From contig NZ_CP109171.1 in NCBI RefSeq assembly GCF_036246005.1, positions 5,692,001 through 5,756,000 on the forward strand: 64,000 bases of DNA, given 5' to 3'. A program made the translations under genes and the position numbers. The notes under the pieces are model-generated. The model was not told the DNA's origin and did not search any database. It saw only the letters and a list, made by a program, of their open reading frames with translations. The stretch comes from Streptomyces sp. NBC_01723. Lineage in GTDB: Bacteria; Actinomycetota; Actinomycetes; Streptomycetales; Streptomycetaceae. The number at the start of each line of letters is the position of its first letter. Position 1 is the stretch's first letter. Shown here piece after piece: positions 35,154 through 44,816 of the stretch.

Positions 35154-36317
35154 TCAGTAGCCGAAGTTCTGCGTCCACCACGGTCCGCCGGAGCCGAAGT
35201 GGACTCCGACGCCGAGGGTCTGGAAGTCGCAGTTCAGTATGTTGGCGCGGTGGCCGGGGCTGTCCATCCAGGCGTCCATCACGGCCTGGGCGTCGCTCTG
35301 GCCGCGGGCTATGTTCTCGCCGCCGAGGTTGCTGATGCCGGCCGCCGCCGCCCGGTCCCACGGGGTCGCGCCGCCCGGGTCGGTGTGGTCGAAGAAGCCC
35401 TCCGTGGCCATGGCCTTGCTGAAGTCCTCCGCCAGTTCGCGCAGGGCGCTGTTCGCGGCCACCGGGCTGCAGCCCACCTTGGCCCGCTCGTCGTTGACCA
35501 GCTTGAGCACCTGGGCCTCGGCGACGGACTCCTCCGACACGGCGGCCGGCGCGCTGGGCGGCGTGGGCTCCTTGGCGGCCGGGCGCGAGGGCGTGGGCTC
35601 CGGCTTGGCGCTCGGGGTCGTCTTCGGCTTCTTCGTCTTCGACGGGGTCTCGGCCGGGGCCGCCGGCTTCGAGGCCGAGGGGGAGGTCGAGGACGGTGCG
35701 GGAGACGGGGTGTCCTTGGACGACGCGGACCCGGAGGGCGACGACGGCGACGAGGACCGGTCGGTGCCGCGGCTCGTGGAGGTGTCGCCGCCGCGGCCGG
35801 TGTCGGCGCTGCCGGAGGTGCCGCCCTGCTCGCTCGGGCCGTTCGTCGGGGTGTCCTGGGCCTGCACCCGGTCGCCCCCACCGCCGCCGCCGCCGATGCG
35901 GTAGTTGTCGAGGCCGGGCACCGCGCCCGTGGCCACCGCCACGGTGCCGATGGCGACCGCGGCGGAGACACCGAGCAGCCCGGTGCGGACCGGGGTGGCG
36001 GCCTTCTTCCGGCGCCTGCGGTGGCCTCCCGCGGGCTGCGGGCCGCCCTCGGGGGCGTATCCGTCACTGGGGAAGGCGACCGTGCGGCCCGCCTGCGGGC
36101 CCTCGCCGTCGGGGTCGTCCGCGTACAGGTAGGCGTCGCTCCTGGCGCGGACCTCGGCGTACGCCTCGGGGTTCAGGTAGGGCGCGATCCCCATGGTCGG
36201 GTGGTCGCCCGCTTCCGGCGTCCGCGCGTCGCGTCCCGCCGTAGCGTCCGGCTGATGGTCCCCCGTGGCGCGGCCCGTGGCGGCGCGGCCGGCGGCGGAG
36301 CGTCGGTGGCGTCCCAT
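35154..36317 (-). CDS. Exported CAP/SCP-domain protein with membrane anchor
   Basis: A 387-residue protein. A cytoplasmic N-terminus of about 110 residues with an Arg/Lys cluster (GGHRRRRKKAATP) is followed by one membrane span (GLLGVSAAVAIGTVAVATGAV). Then comes a Ser/Thr/Pro-rich linker of about 120 residues (SASSKDTPSPAPSS), like a wall-spanning spacer. The C-terminal CAP domain has VLKLVNDERAKVGC, FFDHTDPGG, GENIARG and AWMDSPGHRANILN. The topology suggests the CAP domain lies outside the cell on a flexible stalk. Its biochemical activity is unknown. It is divergent from acyP. Confidence 0.88.
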   Translation of the reverse strand: MGRHRRSAAGRAATGRATGDHQPDATAGRDARTPEAGDHPTMGIAPYLNPEAYAEVRARSDAYLYADDPDGEGPQAGRTVAFPSDGYAPEGGPQPAGGHRRRRKKAATPVRTGLLGVSAAVAIGTVAVATGAVPGLDNYRIGGGGGGGDRVQAQDTPTNGPSEQGGTSGSADTGRGGDTSTSRGTDRSSSPSSPSGSASSKDTPSPAPSSTSPSASKPAAPAETPSKTKKPKTTPSAKPEPTPSRPAAKEPTPPSAPAAVSEESVAEAQVLKLVNDERAKVGCSPVAANSALRELAEDFSKAMATEGFFDHTDPGGATPWDRAAAAGISNLGGENIARGQSDAQAVMDAWMDSPGHRANILNCDFQTLGVGVHFGSGGPWWTQNFGY

Positions 36318-36484
36318 GTCCTGGCCTTCCTCGTCCTCGCCGTCTCGGGCGACGCGTCCTCACGATCAACACCGAACTCACACCTTCGAGTGAGTTTCAG
36401 ATGAGATTCATTGGACCGGGACGGTACCGCATGGCGCGAGGGGGTGAAGTGTCCGGCGGGACATTGACTGGTTAGGTTGCAGTC

Positions 36485-36766
36485 ATGAGCGAGGATGTAC
36501 GACTGGTCGCGTGGGTGCGCGGACAGGTCCAGGGCGTCGGTTTCCGCTGGTTCACGCGGGCCAGGGCGCTGGAACTCGGCGGCATGAGTGGTTTTGCTCT
36601 CAATCTGGCCGACGGCCGCGTCCAGGTCGTCGCCGAGGGCCCGCGGGAGCGCTGCGAAGGGCTCCTCGACTGGCTGCACGGCGACGACACGCCCGGACGC
36701 GTTGACGGCGTCACCGAGATCTGGGACACACCTCGCGGCGGCTACGACGGCTTCGCCATCCGCTGA
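36485..36766 (+). CDS. acyP: Acylphosphatase
   Basis: A 93-residue acylphosphatase hydrolysing acyl phosphates. The signature [25 protein letters not shown] start includes the catalytic Arg (VQGVGFR) and a later Asn ([17 protein letters not shown]). The length is standard. It is often found near smc in actinobacteria, as here. Confidence 0.94.
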   Translation: MSEDVRLVAWVRGQVQGVGFRWFTRARALELGGMSGFALNLADGRVQVVAEGPRERCEGLLDWLHGDDTPGRVDGVTEIWDTPRGGYDGFAIR

Positions 36767-37146
36767 CACCGCGCCGTCCGAGACCTCCCGGGCGCCCGGT
36801 CCGACCCTCCCCGCAGGGGTGGCCGGAGCGAAAACGGGCAGGTGGTTGCCAAGGGACGGCCCGTCGTGGGAGGCTCCGCAACCAGAAAGATCGCCACGCC
36901 CCGAGGGGCCCGCAGGAGTCGCAGCGTCGCCGCTTCCCGGCCGCATGCCCCCGGACGCCCGTCGATACGGGGCGTGATCGTGTTGACCGTCAAACTTTTT
37001 GGTGAGACGCTGAAAGCCCCGCGCACCTTAGCTGTTTGGCATGGTTGAACGGCAGTAAAAACTCCAAAGTGCCAAGCACCGCGGGTGCGAATCCCTCACG
37101 ACCCACACCGCTTCGGTCGGTCACTCATTGTGGAGGACCATCCATC
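36767..37146 (+). other. 380-bp region upstream of the small coiled-coil gene
   Basis: No supported gene. The segment 36975-37070 is markedly less GC-rich, with a short inverted repeat TTGAC-C-GTCAA at about 36983-36993, and is the likely promoter region of the downstream small gene. The stretch near 37083-37110 looks superficially like a tRNA T arm but does not fold as one. Confidence 0.5.
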
Positions 37147-37359
37147 ATGGCAAAGGCGCTTCTCGGTTACGTCGGCGGCTCCGACCCTCGACTCCTCGCC
37201 GAGATGCGACGGCTCCAGCAGCGCGTCCAGGACCTGGAATCCGAGCTCGGACGAATCCAGGCGGAGAACGACGTGCTGGCGGCTGCCGCTTCTCACGAAA
37301 GGATCATGGAGAGCATGGAGAGCGTTGACGCACACCAGGCGGAGCCTGCGCTCACCTGA
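37147..37359 (+). CDS. Small coiled-coil protein, unknown function
   Basis: A 70-residue protein: AKALLGYVGGSDPRLLAEMRRLQQRV, then a heptad-rich helix (QDLESELGRIQAENDVLAAAA) and a short acidic tail. I know it only as a conserved actinobacterial small protein near smc. The leucine and glutamate spacing suggests a dimeric coiled coil. GGAGG lies ten bases before the ATG and a strong terminator follows, so it is transcribed alone and probably well expressed. Confidence 0.82.
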   Translation: MAKALLGYVGGSDPRLLAEMRRLQQRVQDLESELGRIQAENDVLAAAASHERIMESMESVDAHQAEPALT

Positions 37360-37431
37360 TCACTGCATCGCTCCACGCACGGCACGCAGTGGTCGGGCCC
37401 GCCCGTACAACCGCTAGGTGTCAGAGTCTGC

Positions 37432-37463
37432 AAGGGACGCTTCGGCGTCCCTTCTTTCTTTCC
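37432..37463 (+). terminator. Rho-independent terminator after the small coiled-coil gene
   Basis: A 9-bp stem AAGGGACGC/GCGTCCCTT with a TTCG loop, followed by the T-rich tail CTTTCTTTCC. Confidence 0.88.
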
Positions 37464-37621
37464 TGCCCCCGTCTCAGCGCCCGAGTCCGACCGGACTTCC
37501 CTGTCCCGCGCATCCTTTCACCCTCTTCAACGTCTGATGTGCCCTGCACGTTCACCGGTGAAACCGCGGTGGTTCACCGGTTCATGGAGTGAGACACCCC
37601 CGAAAGGTAGAGTCCGGCGGC

Positions 37622-40600
37622 GTGCACCTGAAGGCCCTGACCCTGCGCGGGTTCAAATCGTTCGCCTCGGCGACCACGCTCCGGTTCGAGCCCGGCATCA
37701 CCTGCGTCGTCGGACCGAACGGCTCGGGCAAGTCCAACGTCGTGGACGCGCTCAGCTGGGTCATGGGCGAACAGGGCGCCAAGTCGCTGCGCGGCGGCAA
37801 GATGGAGGACGTCATCTTCGCCGGCACCACCGGCCGCCCGCCGCTCGGCCGGGCCGAGGTGTCGCTGACCATCGACAACTCCGACGGGGCGCTGCCCATC
37901 GAGTACGCCGAGGTCACCATCACGCGGATCATGTTCCGCAACGGCGGCAGCGAGTACCAGATCAACGGAGACACCTGCCGCCTCCTGGACATCCAGGAAC
38001 TCCTGTCCGACTCCGGCATCGGCCGGGAGATGCACGTCATCGTCGGTCAGGGCCAGCTCGACTCCGTGCTGCACGCCGACCCGATGGGCCGCCGCGCCTT
38101 CATCGAGGAGGCGGCCGGCGTCCTCAAGCACCGCAAGCGCAAGGAGAAGGCGCTCAGGAAGCTGGACGCGATGCAGGCCAACCTCGCGCGCGTGCAGGAC
38201 CTCACCGACGAGTTGCGGCGCCAGCTCAAGCCGCTGGGCCGGCAGGCCGCGGTGGCGCGGCGGGCCGCCGTCATCCAGGCCGACCTGCGGGACGCGCGAC
38301 TCAGGCTCCTCGCCGACGACCTGGTACGGCTGCGCGAGGCGCTCCAGGCCGAGATCGCCGACGAGGCCGCGCTCAAGGAGCGCAAGGAGGCCGCCGAACG
38401 GGAACTGGGCAAGGCCCTGCGCCGCGAGGCCGACCTGGAGGACGAGGTCCGCCGGCTGACCCCGCGCCTCCAGCGCGCCCAGCAGAACTGGTACGAGCTG
38501 TCCCAGCTCGCCGAGCGGGTGCGCGGCACCGTCTCGCTGGCCGAGGCGCGGGTGAAGAGCGCCACCTCCGCGCCTCCCGAGGAGCGCCGCGGCCGCGACC
38601 CGGAGGAGCTGGAGCGCGAGGCCGCCCGCGTCCGCGAGCAGGAGGCGGAACTCGAAGCGGCCCTGGAGGCGGCCGAGCACGCCCTGGAGGACACCGTCGC
38701 CCACCGCGCGGACCTCGAACGCGAGCTGGCCCAGGAGGAGCGCCGCCTCAAGGACGCCGCACGGGCGATCGCCGACCGCCGTGAGGGGCTGGCCCGGCTC
38801 AGCGGCCAGGTCGGTGCCGCACGTTCGCGCGCCGCCTCGGCGCAGGCCGAGATCGAGCGGCTGGCCGAGGCCAGGGACGAGTCCCGGGAACGGGCCGCCG
38901 CCGCGCAGGAGGAGTACGAGACGCTCCAGGCCGAGGTCGACGGCCTCGACGCCGACGACCAGGAACTCGCCGAGCGCCACGATGCCGCCAAGCGCGGGCT
39001 GGCCGAGGCGGAGGCCGCGCTCGGCGCCGCCCGGGAGGCGGCCACCGTGGCGGAACGCGAGCGCGCGGCCACGCGGGCCCGCCACGAGGCCCTGGCCCTC
39101 GGACTGCGCCGCAAGGACGGCACCGGTGCGGTGCTCGCCGCCAAGGACCGGCTCACCGGGCTGCTGGGCCCGGCCGCCGAGCTGCTCACCGTGACGCCCG
39201 GTCACGAGGTCGCCCTGGCCGCCGCCTTCGGCGCCGCCGCCGACGCCCTCGCGGTCACCTCCCCGGCGGCCGCCGCCGACGCCATCCGCCTGCTGCGCAA
39301 GCAGGACGCCGGCCGGGCCGCCCTGCTGCTGGCCGGCGGCCCCGACGACGTACCGGACGAACCTCGCGCCGACGGGGCGCCGTACGCCGCCGCCCTCGTC
39401 CGGGGCCCGTCGGACCTGATGCCCGCGGTGCGGCGGCTGCTGCGCGGGATCGTCGTCGTCGCCACCCTGGAGGACGCCGAGGACCTCGTCTACGCCCGCC
39501 CCGGGCTGACCGCCGTGACCGCCGACGGCGACCTGCTCGGTGCGCACTTCGCGCAGGGCGGGTCCGCCGGGGCGCCCAGCCTCCTGGAGGTGCAGGCGTC
39601 CGTGGACCGTGCCGCCGCCGAGCTGGAGGAGCTGGCCGTGCGGTGCGAGGAGCTGGCCGGGGCGCAGGACGCCGCGGTGGCACGGCGCCGGGAGTGCGCC
39701 GCGCTCGTCGAGGAGCTGGGGGAGCGGCGCCGGGCCGCCGACCGGGAGAAGTCGTCCGTCGCTCAGCAGCTGGGCCGGCTCGCGGGCCAGGCGCGGGGCG
39801 CCGCCGGTGAGGCCGAGCGGTCCGCGGCGGCGGCGGCGCGGGCGCAGGAGGCGCTGGACAAGGCGTTGCTGGACGTCGAGGAGCTGGCCGAGCGGTTGGC
39901 GGTGGCCGAGGAGATGCCGGTCGAGGAGGAGCCCGACACCTCCGCGCGCGACCGGCTCGCCGCCGACGGGGCCAACGCCCGCCAGACCGAGATGGAGGCC
40001 CGCCTCCAGGTCCGTACCCACGAGGAGCGGGTCAAGGGCCTCGCCGGACGGGCCGACTCCCTGGACCGGGCCGCCCGCGCCGAACGCGAGGCACGCGCGC
40101 GTGCCGAACAACGCCGGGCCCGGCTGCGGCACGAGGCGGCCGTCGCCGAGGCGGTCGCCGCCGGCGCCCGGCAACTGCTCGCCCACGTCGAGGTCTCGCT
40201 GACCCGCGCGGACGAGGAGCGCACCGTCGCCGAGGCGGCCAAGGCCCGGCGCGAGCAGGAACTGACCGCCGAGCGCACCGCGGGGCGCGACCTCAAGGCG
40301 GAGCTGGACAAGTTGACGGATTCGGTTCACCGCGGGGAGGTACTCGGCGCCGAGAAGCGGCTGCGCATCGAGCAGTTGGAGACCAAGGCGCTGGAGGAAC
40401 TCGGTGTGGAACCGGCGGGGCTGGCGGCCGAGTACGGCCCCCATCAGCAGGTGCCGCCCTCGCCCCCCGCCGAGGGCGAGGAACTCCCGGAGGACCCCGA
40501 GCACCCGCGCAACCGTCCGCGCCCCTTCGTCCGTGCCGAGCAGGAGAAGCGCCTGAAGGCCGCCGAGCGCGCCTACCAGCAGCTGGGCAAGGTCAACCCG

Positions 40601-41182
40601 CTGGCCCTGGAGGAGTTCGCGGCGCTGGAGGAGCGGCACCAGTTCCTCAGCGAGCAGCTGGAGGACCTGAAGAAGACCCGAGCCGACCTGCTCCAGGTCG
40701 TCAAGGAGGTCGACGAACGCGTCGAGCAGGTCTTCACGGAGGCGTTCCGGGACACGGCCCGGGAGTTCGAGGGCGTCTTCAGCAGGCTGTTCCCGGGCGG
40801 TGACGGGCGGTTGATCCTGACCGACCCCGACAACATGCTGACCACGGGCGTGGACGTCGAGGCTCGGCCGCCGGGGAAGAAGGTCAAGCGGCTCTCGCTG
40901 CTCTCCGGCGGGGAGCGTTCGCTGACCGCGGTGGCGATGCTGGTGTCGATCTTCAAGGCGCGGCCCAGCCCGTTCTACGTCATGGACGAGGTCGAGGCGG
41001 CGCTCGACGACACCAATCTCCAGCGGCTGATCCGGATCATGCAGGAGTTGCAGGAGGCCTCGCAGCTGATCGTCATCACGCACCAGAAACGGACGATGGA
41101 GGTCGCCGACGCGCTGTACGGCGTGTCTATGCAAGGCGACGGTGTGTCGAAGGTCATCAGTCAGCGCCTGCGTCAGTCCTGA
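37622..41182 (+). CDS. smc: Chromosome segregation ATPase SMC
   Basis: A 1186-residue SMC condensin. Walker A is VVGPNGSGKSN at about 30-39. Long coiled coils flank a hinge near 510-670 (LLTVTPGHEVALAAAFGAAADAL, AHFAQGGSAGAPS). The C-terminal ABC signature LSLLSGGERS is near 1090 and the Walker B region FYVMDEVEAALDD near 1119. It compacts and aligns chromosomes, especially during sporulation septation. The GTG at 37622 matches the family start MHLKALTLRGFKSF. No ScpA/ScpB genes are here. Confidence 0.96.
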   Translation: MHLKALTLRGFKSFASATTLRFEPGITCVVGPNGSGKSNVVDALSWVMGEQGAKSLRGGKMEDVIFAGTTGRPPLGRAEVSLTIDNSDGALPIEYAEVTITRIMFRNGGSEYQINGDTCRLLDIQELLSDSGIGREMHVIVGQGQLDSVLHADPMGRRAFIEEAAGVLKHRKRKEKALRKLDAMQANLARVQDLTDELRRQLKPLGRQAAVARRAAVIQADLRDARLRLLADDLVRLREALQAEIADEAALKERKEAAERELGKALRREADLEDEVRRLTPRLQRAQQNWYELSQLAERVRGTVSLAEARVKSATSAPPEERRGRDPEELEREAARVREQEAELEAALEAAEHALEDTVAHRADLERELAQEERRLKDAARAIADRREGLARLSGQVGAARSRAASAQAEIERLAEARDESRERAAAAQEEYETLQAEVDGLDADDQELAERHDAAKRGLAEAEAALGAAREAATVAERERAATRARHEALALGLRRKDGTGAVLAAKDRLTGLLGPAAELLTVTPGHEVALAAAFGAAADALAVTSPAAAADAIRLLRKQDAGRAALLLAGGPDDVPDEPRADGAPYAAALVRGPSDLMPAVRRLLRGIVVVATLEDAEDLVYARPGLTAVTADGDLLGAHFAQGGSAGAPSLLEVQASVDRAAAELEELAVRCEELAGAQDAAVARRRECAALVEELGERRRAADREKSSVAQQLGRLAGQARGAAGEAERSAAAAARAQEALDKALLDVEELAERLAVAEEMPVEEEPDTSARDRLAADGANARQTEMEARLQVRTHEERVKGLAGRADSLDRAARAEREARARAEQRRARLRHEAAVAEAVAAGARQLLAHVEVSLTRADEERTVAEAAKARREQELTAERTAGRDLKAELDKLTDSVHRGEVLGAEKRLRIEQLETKALEELGVEPAGLAAEYGPHQQVPPSPPAEGEELPEDPEHPRNRPRPFVRAEQEKRLKAAERAYQQLGKVNPLALEEFAALEERHQFLSEQLEDLKKTRADLLQVVKEVDERVEQVFTEAFRDTAREFEGVFSRLFPGGDGRLILTDPDNMLTTGVDVEARPPGKKVKRLSLLSGGERSLTAVAMLVSIFKARPSPFYVMDEVEAALDDTNLQRLIRIMQELQEASQLIVITHQKRTMEVADALYGVSMQGDGVSKVISQRLRQS

Positions 41183-41250
41183 CCTCAATTGCTTCAACTC
41201 TTGAACACGTAGCTCACTGAGGCATCTACAAACTCACAGCACTCGCCCTA

Positions 41251-41278
41251 TTGACTTCGATACTTGAAGGCATAGTCT
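41251..41278 (+). promoter_or_regulatory. Candidate promoter of glcP
   Basis: TTGACT (41251-41256) and TAGTCT (41273-41278) are separated by 16 bases, about 90 bases before the glcP start. The whole 41183-41320 segment is unusually AT-rich for this chromosome. Confidence 0.6.
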
Positions 41279-41367
41279 CTGCAACGTTGCTTTTACCTTC
41301 AGGTTCCTTTCAGGGGGTCCGAAGGCGATCCACCCCGGCAGCGTTGCCGGTAGCCCGAGGAGTACAC

Positions 41368-42786
41368 GTGTCCCGCACACCGCAGGCAGCCAGTTCAGGA
41401 GCCAGGACGGCTCATCCCGAGCATCTCGGGCACGTCATCTTCATCGCGGCGGCGGCCGCGATGGGCGGTTTCCTCTTCGGCTACGACAGTTCCGTGATCA
41501 ACGGTGCCGTCGAGGCCATCCGCGACCGCTACGACGTCGGCTCCGCGGTACTGGCCCAGGTCATCGCCGTCGCGCTGATCGGCTGTGCCATCGGCGCCGC
41601 CACCGCCGGCCGGATCGCGGACCGGATCGGCCGTATCCGCTGCATGCAGATCGCGGCGGTCCTCTTCACCGTCAGCGCCGTCGGCTCCGCGCTGCCCTTC
41701 GCGCTGTGGGACCTCGCCATGTGGCGGGTCATCGGCGGCTTCGCCATCGGCATGGCCTCCGTGATCGGCCCCGCCTACATCGCCGAGGTCTCCCCGCCCG
41801 CCTACCGGGGCCGGCTCGCCTCCTTCCAGCAGGCCGCGATCGTCTTCGGCATCGCGGTCTCGCAGCTGGTCAACTGGGGTCTGCTGAACGCCGCCGGCGG
41901 CGACCAGCGCGGTGAGCTGATGGGCCTGGAGGCCTGGCAGGTCATGCTCGGCATCATGGTCGTCCCGGCGATCGTCTACGGCCTGCTCTCCTTCGCCATC
42001 CCGGAGTCCCCGCGGTTCCTGGTCTCCGTCGGCAAGCACGAGCGCGCCAAGGAGATCCTCGAAGAGGTCGAGGGCAAGGACGTGGACTTCGACGCCCGCG
42101 TCGCCGAGATCGAGCACGCGATGCACCGCGAGGAGAAGTCCTCCTTCAAGGACCTGCTCGGCGGCAGCTTCTTCTTCAAGCCGATCGTCTGGATCGGTAT
42201 CGGCCTGTCGGTCTTCCAGCAGTTCGTCGGCATCAACGTCGCGTTCTACTACTCGTCGACGCTGTGGCAGTCGGTCGGTGTCGACCCGACGCAGTCGTTC
42301 TTCTACTCGTTCACGACCTCGATCATCAACATCGTCGGCACCGTGATCGCGATGATCTTCGTGGACCGCGTCGGCCGCAAGCCGCTCGCCCTCATCGGCT
42401 CCGTCGGCATGGTGATCGGTCTGGCGCTGGAGGCCTGGGCCTTCTCCTTCGACCTGGTCGACGGCAAGCTCCCGGCCACCCAGGGCTGGGTCGCCCTGAT
42501 CGCCGCCCACGTGTTCGTGCTCTTCTTCGCCCTGTCCTGGGGTGTCGTCGTCTGGGTCTTCCTCGGCGAGATGTTCCCGAACCGCATCCGCGCCGCCGCG
42601 CTGGGCGTGGCCGCCTCCGCGCAGTGGATCGCGAACTGGGCCATCACGGCGAGCTTCCCGTCGCTGGCCGACTGGAACCTGTCCGGCACGTACGTGATCT
42701 ACACGATCTTCGCCGCGCTCTCCATCCCGTTCGTCCTGAAGTTCGTGAAGGAGACGAAGGGCAAGGCCCTGGAGGAGATGGGCTGA
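41368..42786 (+). CDS. glcP: Glucose permease GlcP (MFS sugar:H+ symporter)
   Basis: A 472-residue, 12-span major-facilitator sugar transporter. Signatures include GGFLFGYDSSVINGA in span 1, GRIADRIGRI between spans 2 and 3, PESPRFLVSVGK after span 6, QQFVGINVAFYYS in span 7 and the DRVGRKPLALIG loop. The length and placement between smc and ftsY match GlcP, the main glucose uptake system of S. coelicolor, which also drives glucose repression. The GTG at 41368 was chosen for GAGGAG upstream. It has its own promoter and terminator. Confidence 0.92.
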   Translation: MSRTPQAASSGARTAHPEHLGHVIFIAAAAAMGGFLFGYDSSVINGAVEAIRDRYDVGSAVLAQVIAVALIGCAIGAATAGRIADRIGRIRCMQIAAVLFTVSAVGSALPFALWDLAMWRVIGGFAIGMASVIGPAYIAEVSPPAYRGRLASFQQAAIVFGIAVSQLVNWGLLNAAGGDQRGELMGLEAWQVMLGIMVVPAIVYGLLSFAIPESPRFLVSVGKHERAKEILEEVEGKDVDFDARVAEIEHAMHREEKSSFKDLLGGSFFFKPIVWIGIGLSVFQQFVGINVAFYYSSTLWQSVGVDPTQSFFYSFTTSIINIVGTVIAMIFVDRVGRKPLALIGSVGMVIGLALEAWAFSFDLVDGKLPATQGWVALIAAHVFVLFFALSWGVVVWVFLGEMFPNRIRAAALGVAASAQWIANWAITASFPSLADWNLSGTYVIYTIFAALSIPFVLKFVKETKGKALEEMG

Positions 42787-42846
42787 CCGCCCGCCCCGAA
42801 CCCGGGGAGAAGGGCCAAGTCCCCGCTGCCCCTCTCCCCGTACTGT

Positions 42847-42890
42847 CCGCCGCCCCCGGCCCGCGCATCCGCCCGGACCGGGGGCGGCGG
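42847..42890 (+). terminator. Terminator after glcP
   Basis: A perfect 13-bp GC stem (42847-42859 with 42878-42890) with an 18-base loop, about 60 bases past glcP. Confidence 0.75.
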
Positions 42891-43131
42891 TCTGTCGTGC
42901 CCCGATGGCCGTCGGGAACGAGCGGGCTCCCGGGGCGGGTACGGGGCCGTCGGTGTCGGCGCGTCCACGCCGTACGGCCGGGCGGAGGGACCGGCCACGG
43001 GCTCCTCGGGTGTGGCGGCCGTCGGCAGCGCCGGGGGAGACGACGGCGGCCCCTACGCCATGCGAGCCCGGCCGTGGTCGAGAACCGGCTCCCTGAGCAT
43101 GGCGTCGGTGGGCATGGGCGCGGAAACGCCG

Positions 43132-43163
43132 GCGCCCCCCGCACCGCACGGTGCAGGGGGCGC
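43132..43163 (-). terminator. Terminator after the NCS1 permease gene
   Basis: A 14-15-bp hairpin whose single C-A mismatch in plus-strand RNA becomes a G-U pair in minus-strand RNA. It lies 22 bases past the permease stop (43186), which fits minus-strand use. Confidence 0.75.
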
Positions 43164-43185
43164 GCGGATTCGTCCGCGGGTGGCG

Positions 43186-44640
43186 TCAGACGGTCACCGA
43201 CACCGCCTGCTCGGCGGCGCGGTCGGCGGCCGTCGCCGGGACGACCACCGCAGGCTTCGGCAGTACGACGTACAGCAGGCCGGAGATGACGACCGTGGCG
43301 ACCCAGCCCAGGCCGTACTCGCCGATGACGTTGTTCGCGGCGAGGGGGCCGGTGAACCAGTCGGAGGTGGTGAACATCAGGCCGGCGGCCAGGCCCACCG
43401 CCCACGCGGCGACGGCCGCGGGGGAGAAGCCGCCCCGGTACCAGTAGGCGCTGGTCCGGCCGGTGTCGGCCAGGGCCTCGCCGTCGTACTCCTTGCGGCG
43501 CAGCATGTCCGCGCCGAAGACGCCGACCCACGCGGAGAAGGCGACCGCGAGCAGCGACAGGAAGGCGATGAAGGAGCCCATGAAGCTGGTCGCCACCAGC
43601 ATCAGCACACCGCCGAAGACCAGCGAGATCACCGCGTTGACCGAGACCGCCCAGTGGCGCGGGACGGTGAAGCCAAGGGTCTGGGCCGTGAAGCCGGCCG
43701 AGTACATGGACATCGAGTTGATCAGCAGCATGCCGATCAGCGCGATGATCAGGTACGGCACCGCGATCCAGGTCGGCAGGATCTCGCCGAGGAAGGAGAC
43801 CGGGTCGGCGGCCGAGGCCAGGTCCGGCGTGGAGACGGCCATGATCATGCCCATCAGCACCATGGGCAGGACGACGATGCCGGCCCCGCCGACGGTCACG
43901 CCCACGATCCCCTTCGAGGACGCCGTCCGCGGCAGGTAGCGCGTGAAGTCCGGGGCGGACGGGATCCAGCTGACGCCGCCGGCCGCGATCAGACCGACGC
44001 CGGTGATCATCGCGGCCACCGAACCGGCGGACCGGTCGAAGACCGCGGACCAGTCGGTGTCGACGACCAGGTAGCCGAGGACCAGCACAGAGAAGGCACC
44101 GAAGAGGTACGTCGCGTACTTGTTGCACTTCTGGACCGCGTTGATCCCCAGCCCCGAGATCGCGAACGTCGCCACGACGAAGGCGAGCAGCGTCACCATG
44201 TCCAGCACGCTGTTGGCCTGTACGCCGAACACGATGTCCAGCACGGTGAGCACCGCGTACGCCCCGGTCACCGCGTTGATCGTCTCCCAGCCCCAGCGGG
44301 CGACCCAGATCAGCGAACCCGGCAGCAGGTTGCCCCGCTGGCCGAACACGGCCCGCGACAGCGCCATGCCCGGAGCCCCGCCGCGCTTCCCTGCGATGCC
44401 GATCAGCCCGACCAGGCCGTACGACACGACCGGCGCCGCGGCCGCGACGACCAGCGCCTGCCAGAAGTTGAGCCGGTACGCAACGACGAGGCTCGCGCCC
44501 ATCGTGAGCAGCAGCACGCTGATGTTGGCGCCGACCCAGGTCGGGAACAGCTCACGGATCCGGGCGGTGCGCTCGTGGTCGGGCACCTGCTCGATGCCAC
44601 GGGTTTCCAGGGCGCCTTCGTTCTCGGCGGTCTTGCTCAT
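43186..44640 (-). CDS. NCS1 purine/cytosine permease-like transporter
   Basis: A 484-residue, 12-span transporter of the nucleobase:cation symporter-1 (CodB-like) family. It has ELFPTWVGANISVLLLTMGA, the span-3 region with RWGWETINAVTGAY, SWIPSAPDFTRYLP and SINSMSMYSAGFTAQTLG-like sequence (INSMSMYSAGFTAQ). The likely substrates are cytosine, purines or related heterocycles; the precise one is not readable. The start is ATG 44640, divergent from ftsY with a 176-base shared promoter region. Confidence 0.88.
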   Translation of the reverse strand: MSKTAENEGALETRGIEQVPDHERTARIRELFPTWVGANISVLLLTMGASLVVAYRLNFWQALVVAAAAPVVSYGLVGLIGIAGKRGGAPGMALSRAVFGQRGNLLPGSLIWVARWGWETINAVTGAYAVLTVLDIVFGVQANSVLDMVTLLAFVVATFAISGLGINAVQKCNKYATYLFGAFSVLVLGYLVVDTDWSAVFDRSAGSVAAMITGVGLIAAGGVSWIPSAPDFTRYLPRTASSKGIVGVTVGGAGIVVLPMVLMGMIMAVSTPDLASAADPVSFLGEILPTWIAVPYLIIALIGMLLINSMSMYSAGFTAQTLGFTVPRHWAVSVNAVISLVFGGVLMLVATSFMGSFIAFLSLLAVAFSAWVGVFGADMLRRKEYDGEALADTGRTSAYWYRGGFSPAAVAAWAVGLAAGLMFTTSDWFTGPLAANNVIGEYGLGWVATVVISGLLYVVLPKPAVVVPATAADRAAEQAVSVTV

Positions 44641-44816
44641 GTGGGGGGTCCGTGCCTCGATCGTGGGAGAAGAGGGGGCGGTCGGGACTCTACGCGCGTT
44701 GACGCAGCCTCCTCCATCGTACTTTGATCCGACTCCTGCCCTCCAGGGGCCTTTGTCCTTTGGAGGAAGTGACGAGGGGGGTGTCCTCGGAGTCCATGGC
44801 TGATACTGGACGCGTT

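Larger units (their letters stand above)
42787..43185. other. 399-bp convergent intergenic region
   Basis: This lies between glcP and the convergent NCS1 permease gene. It contains one terminator for each (42847-42890 and 43132-43163). I see no gene between them. Confidence 0.6.

Noticed and set aside
37060..37115. tRNA fragment or attachment site resembling a T arm (GGTGCGAATCCC)
   Set aside because: The flanking bases do not form a T stem or acceptor, no other tRNA arms are present, and there is no integrase or second copy.
37574..41197. Minus-strand frame of about 1200 codons opposite smc
   Set aside because: It mirrors smc exactly, with no domain of its own; smc carries all Walker and signature motifs.
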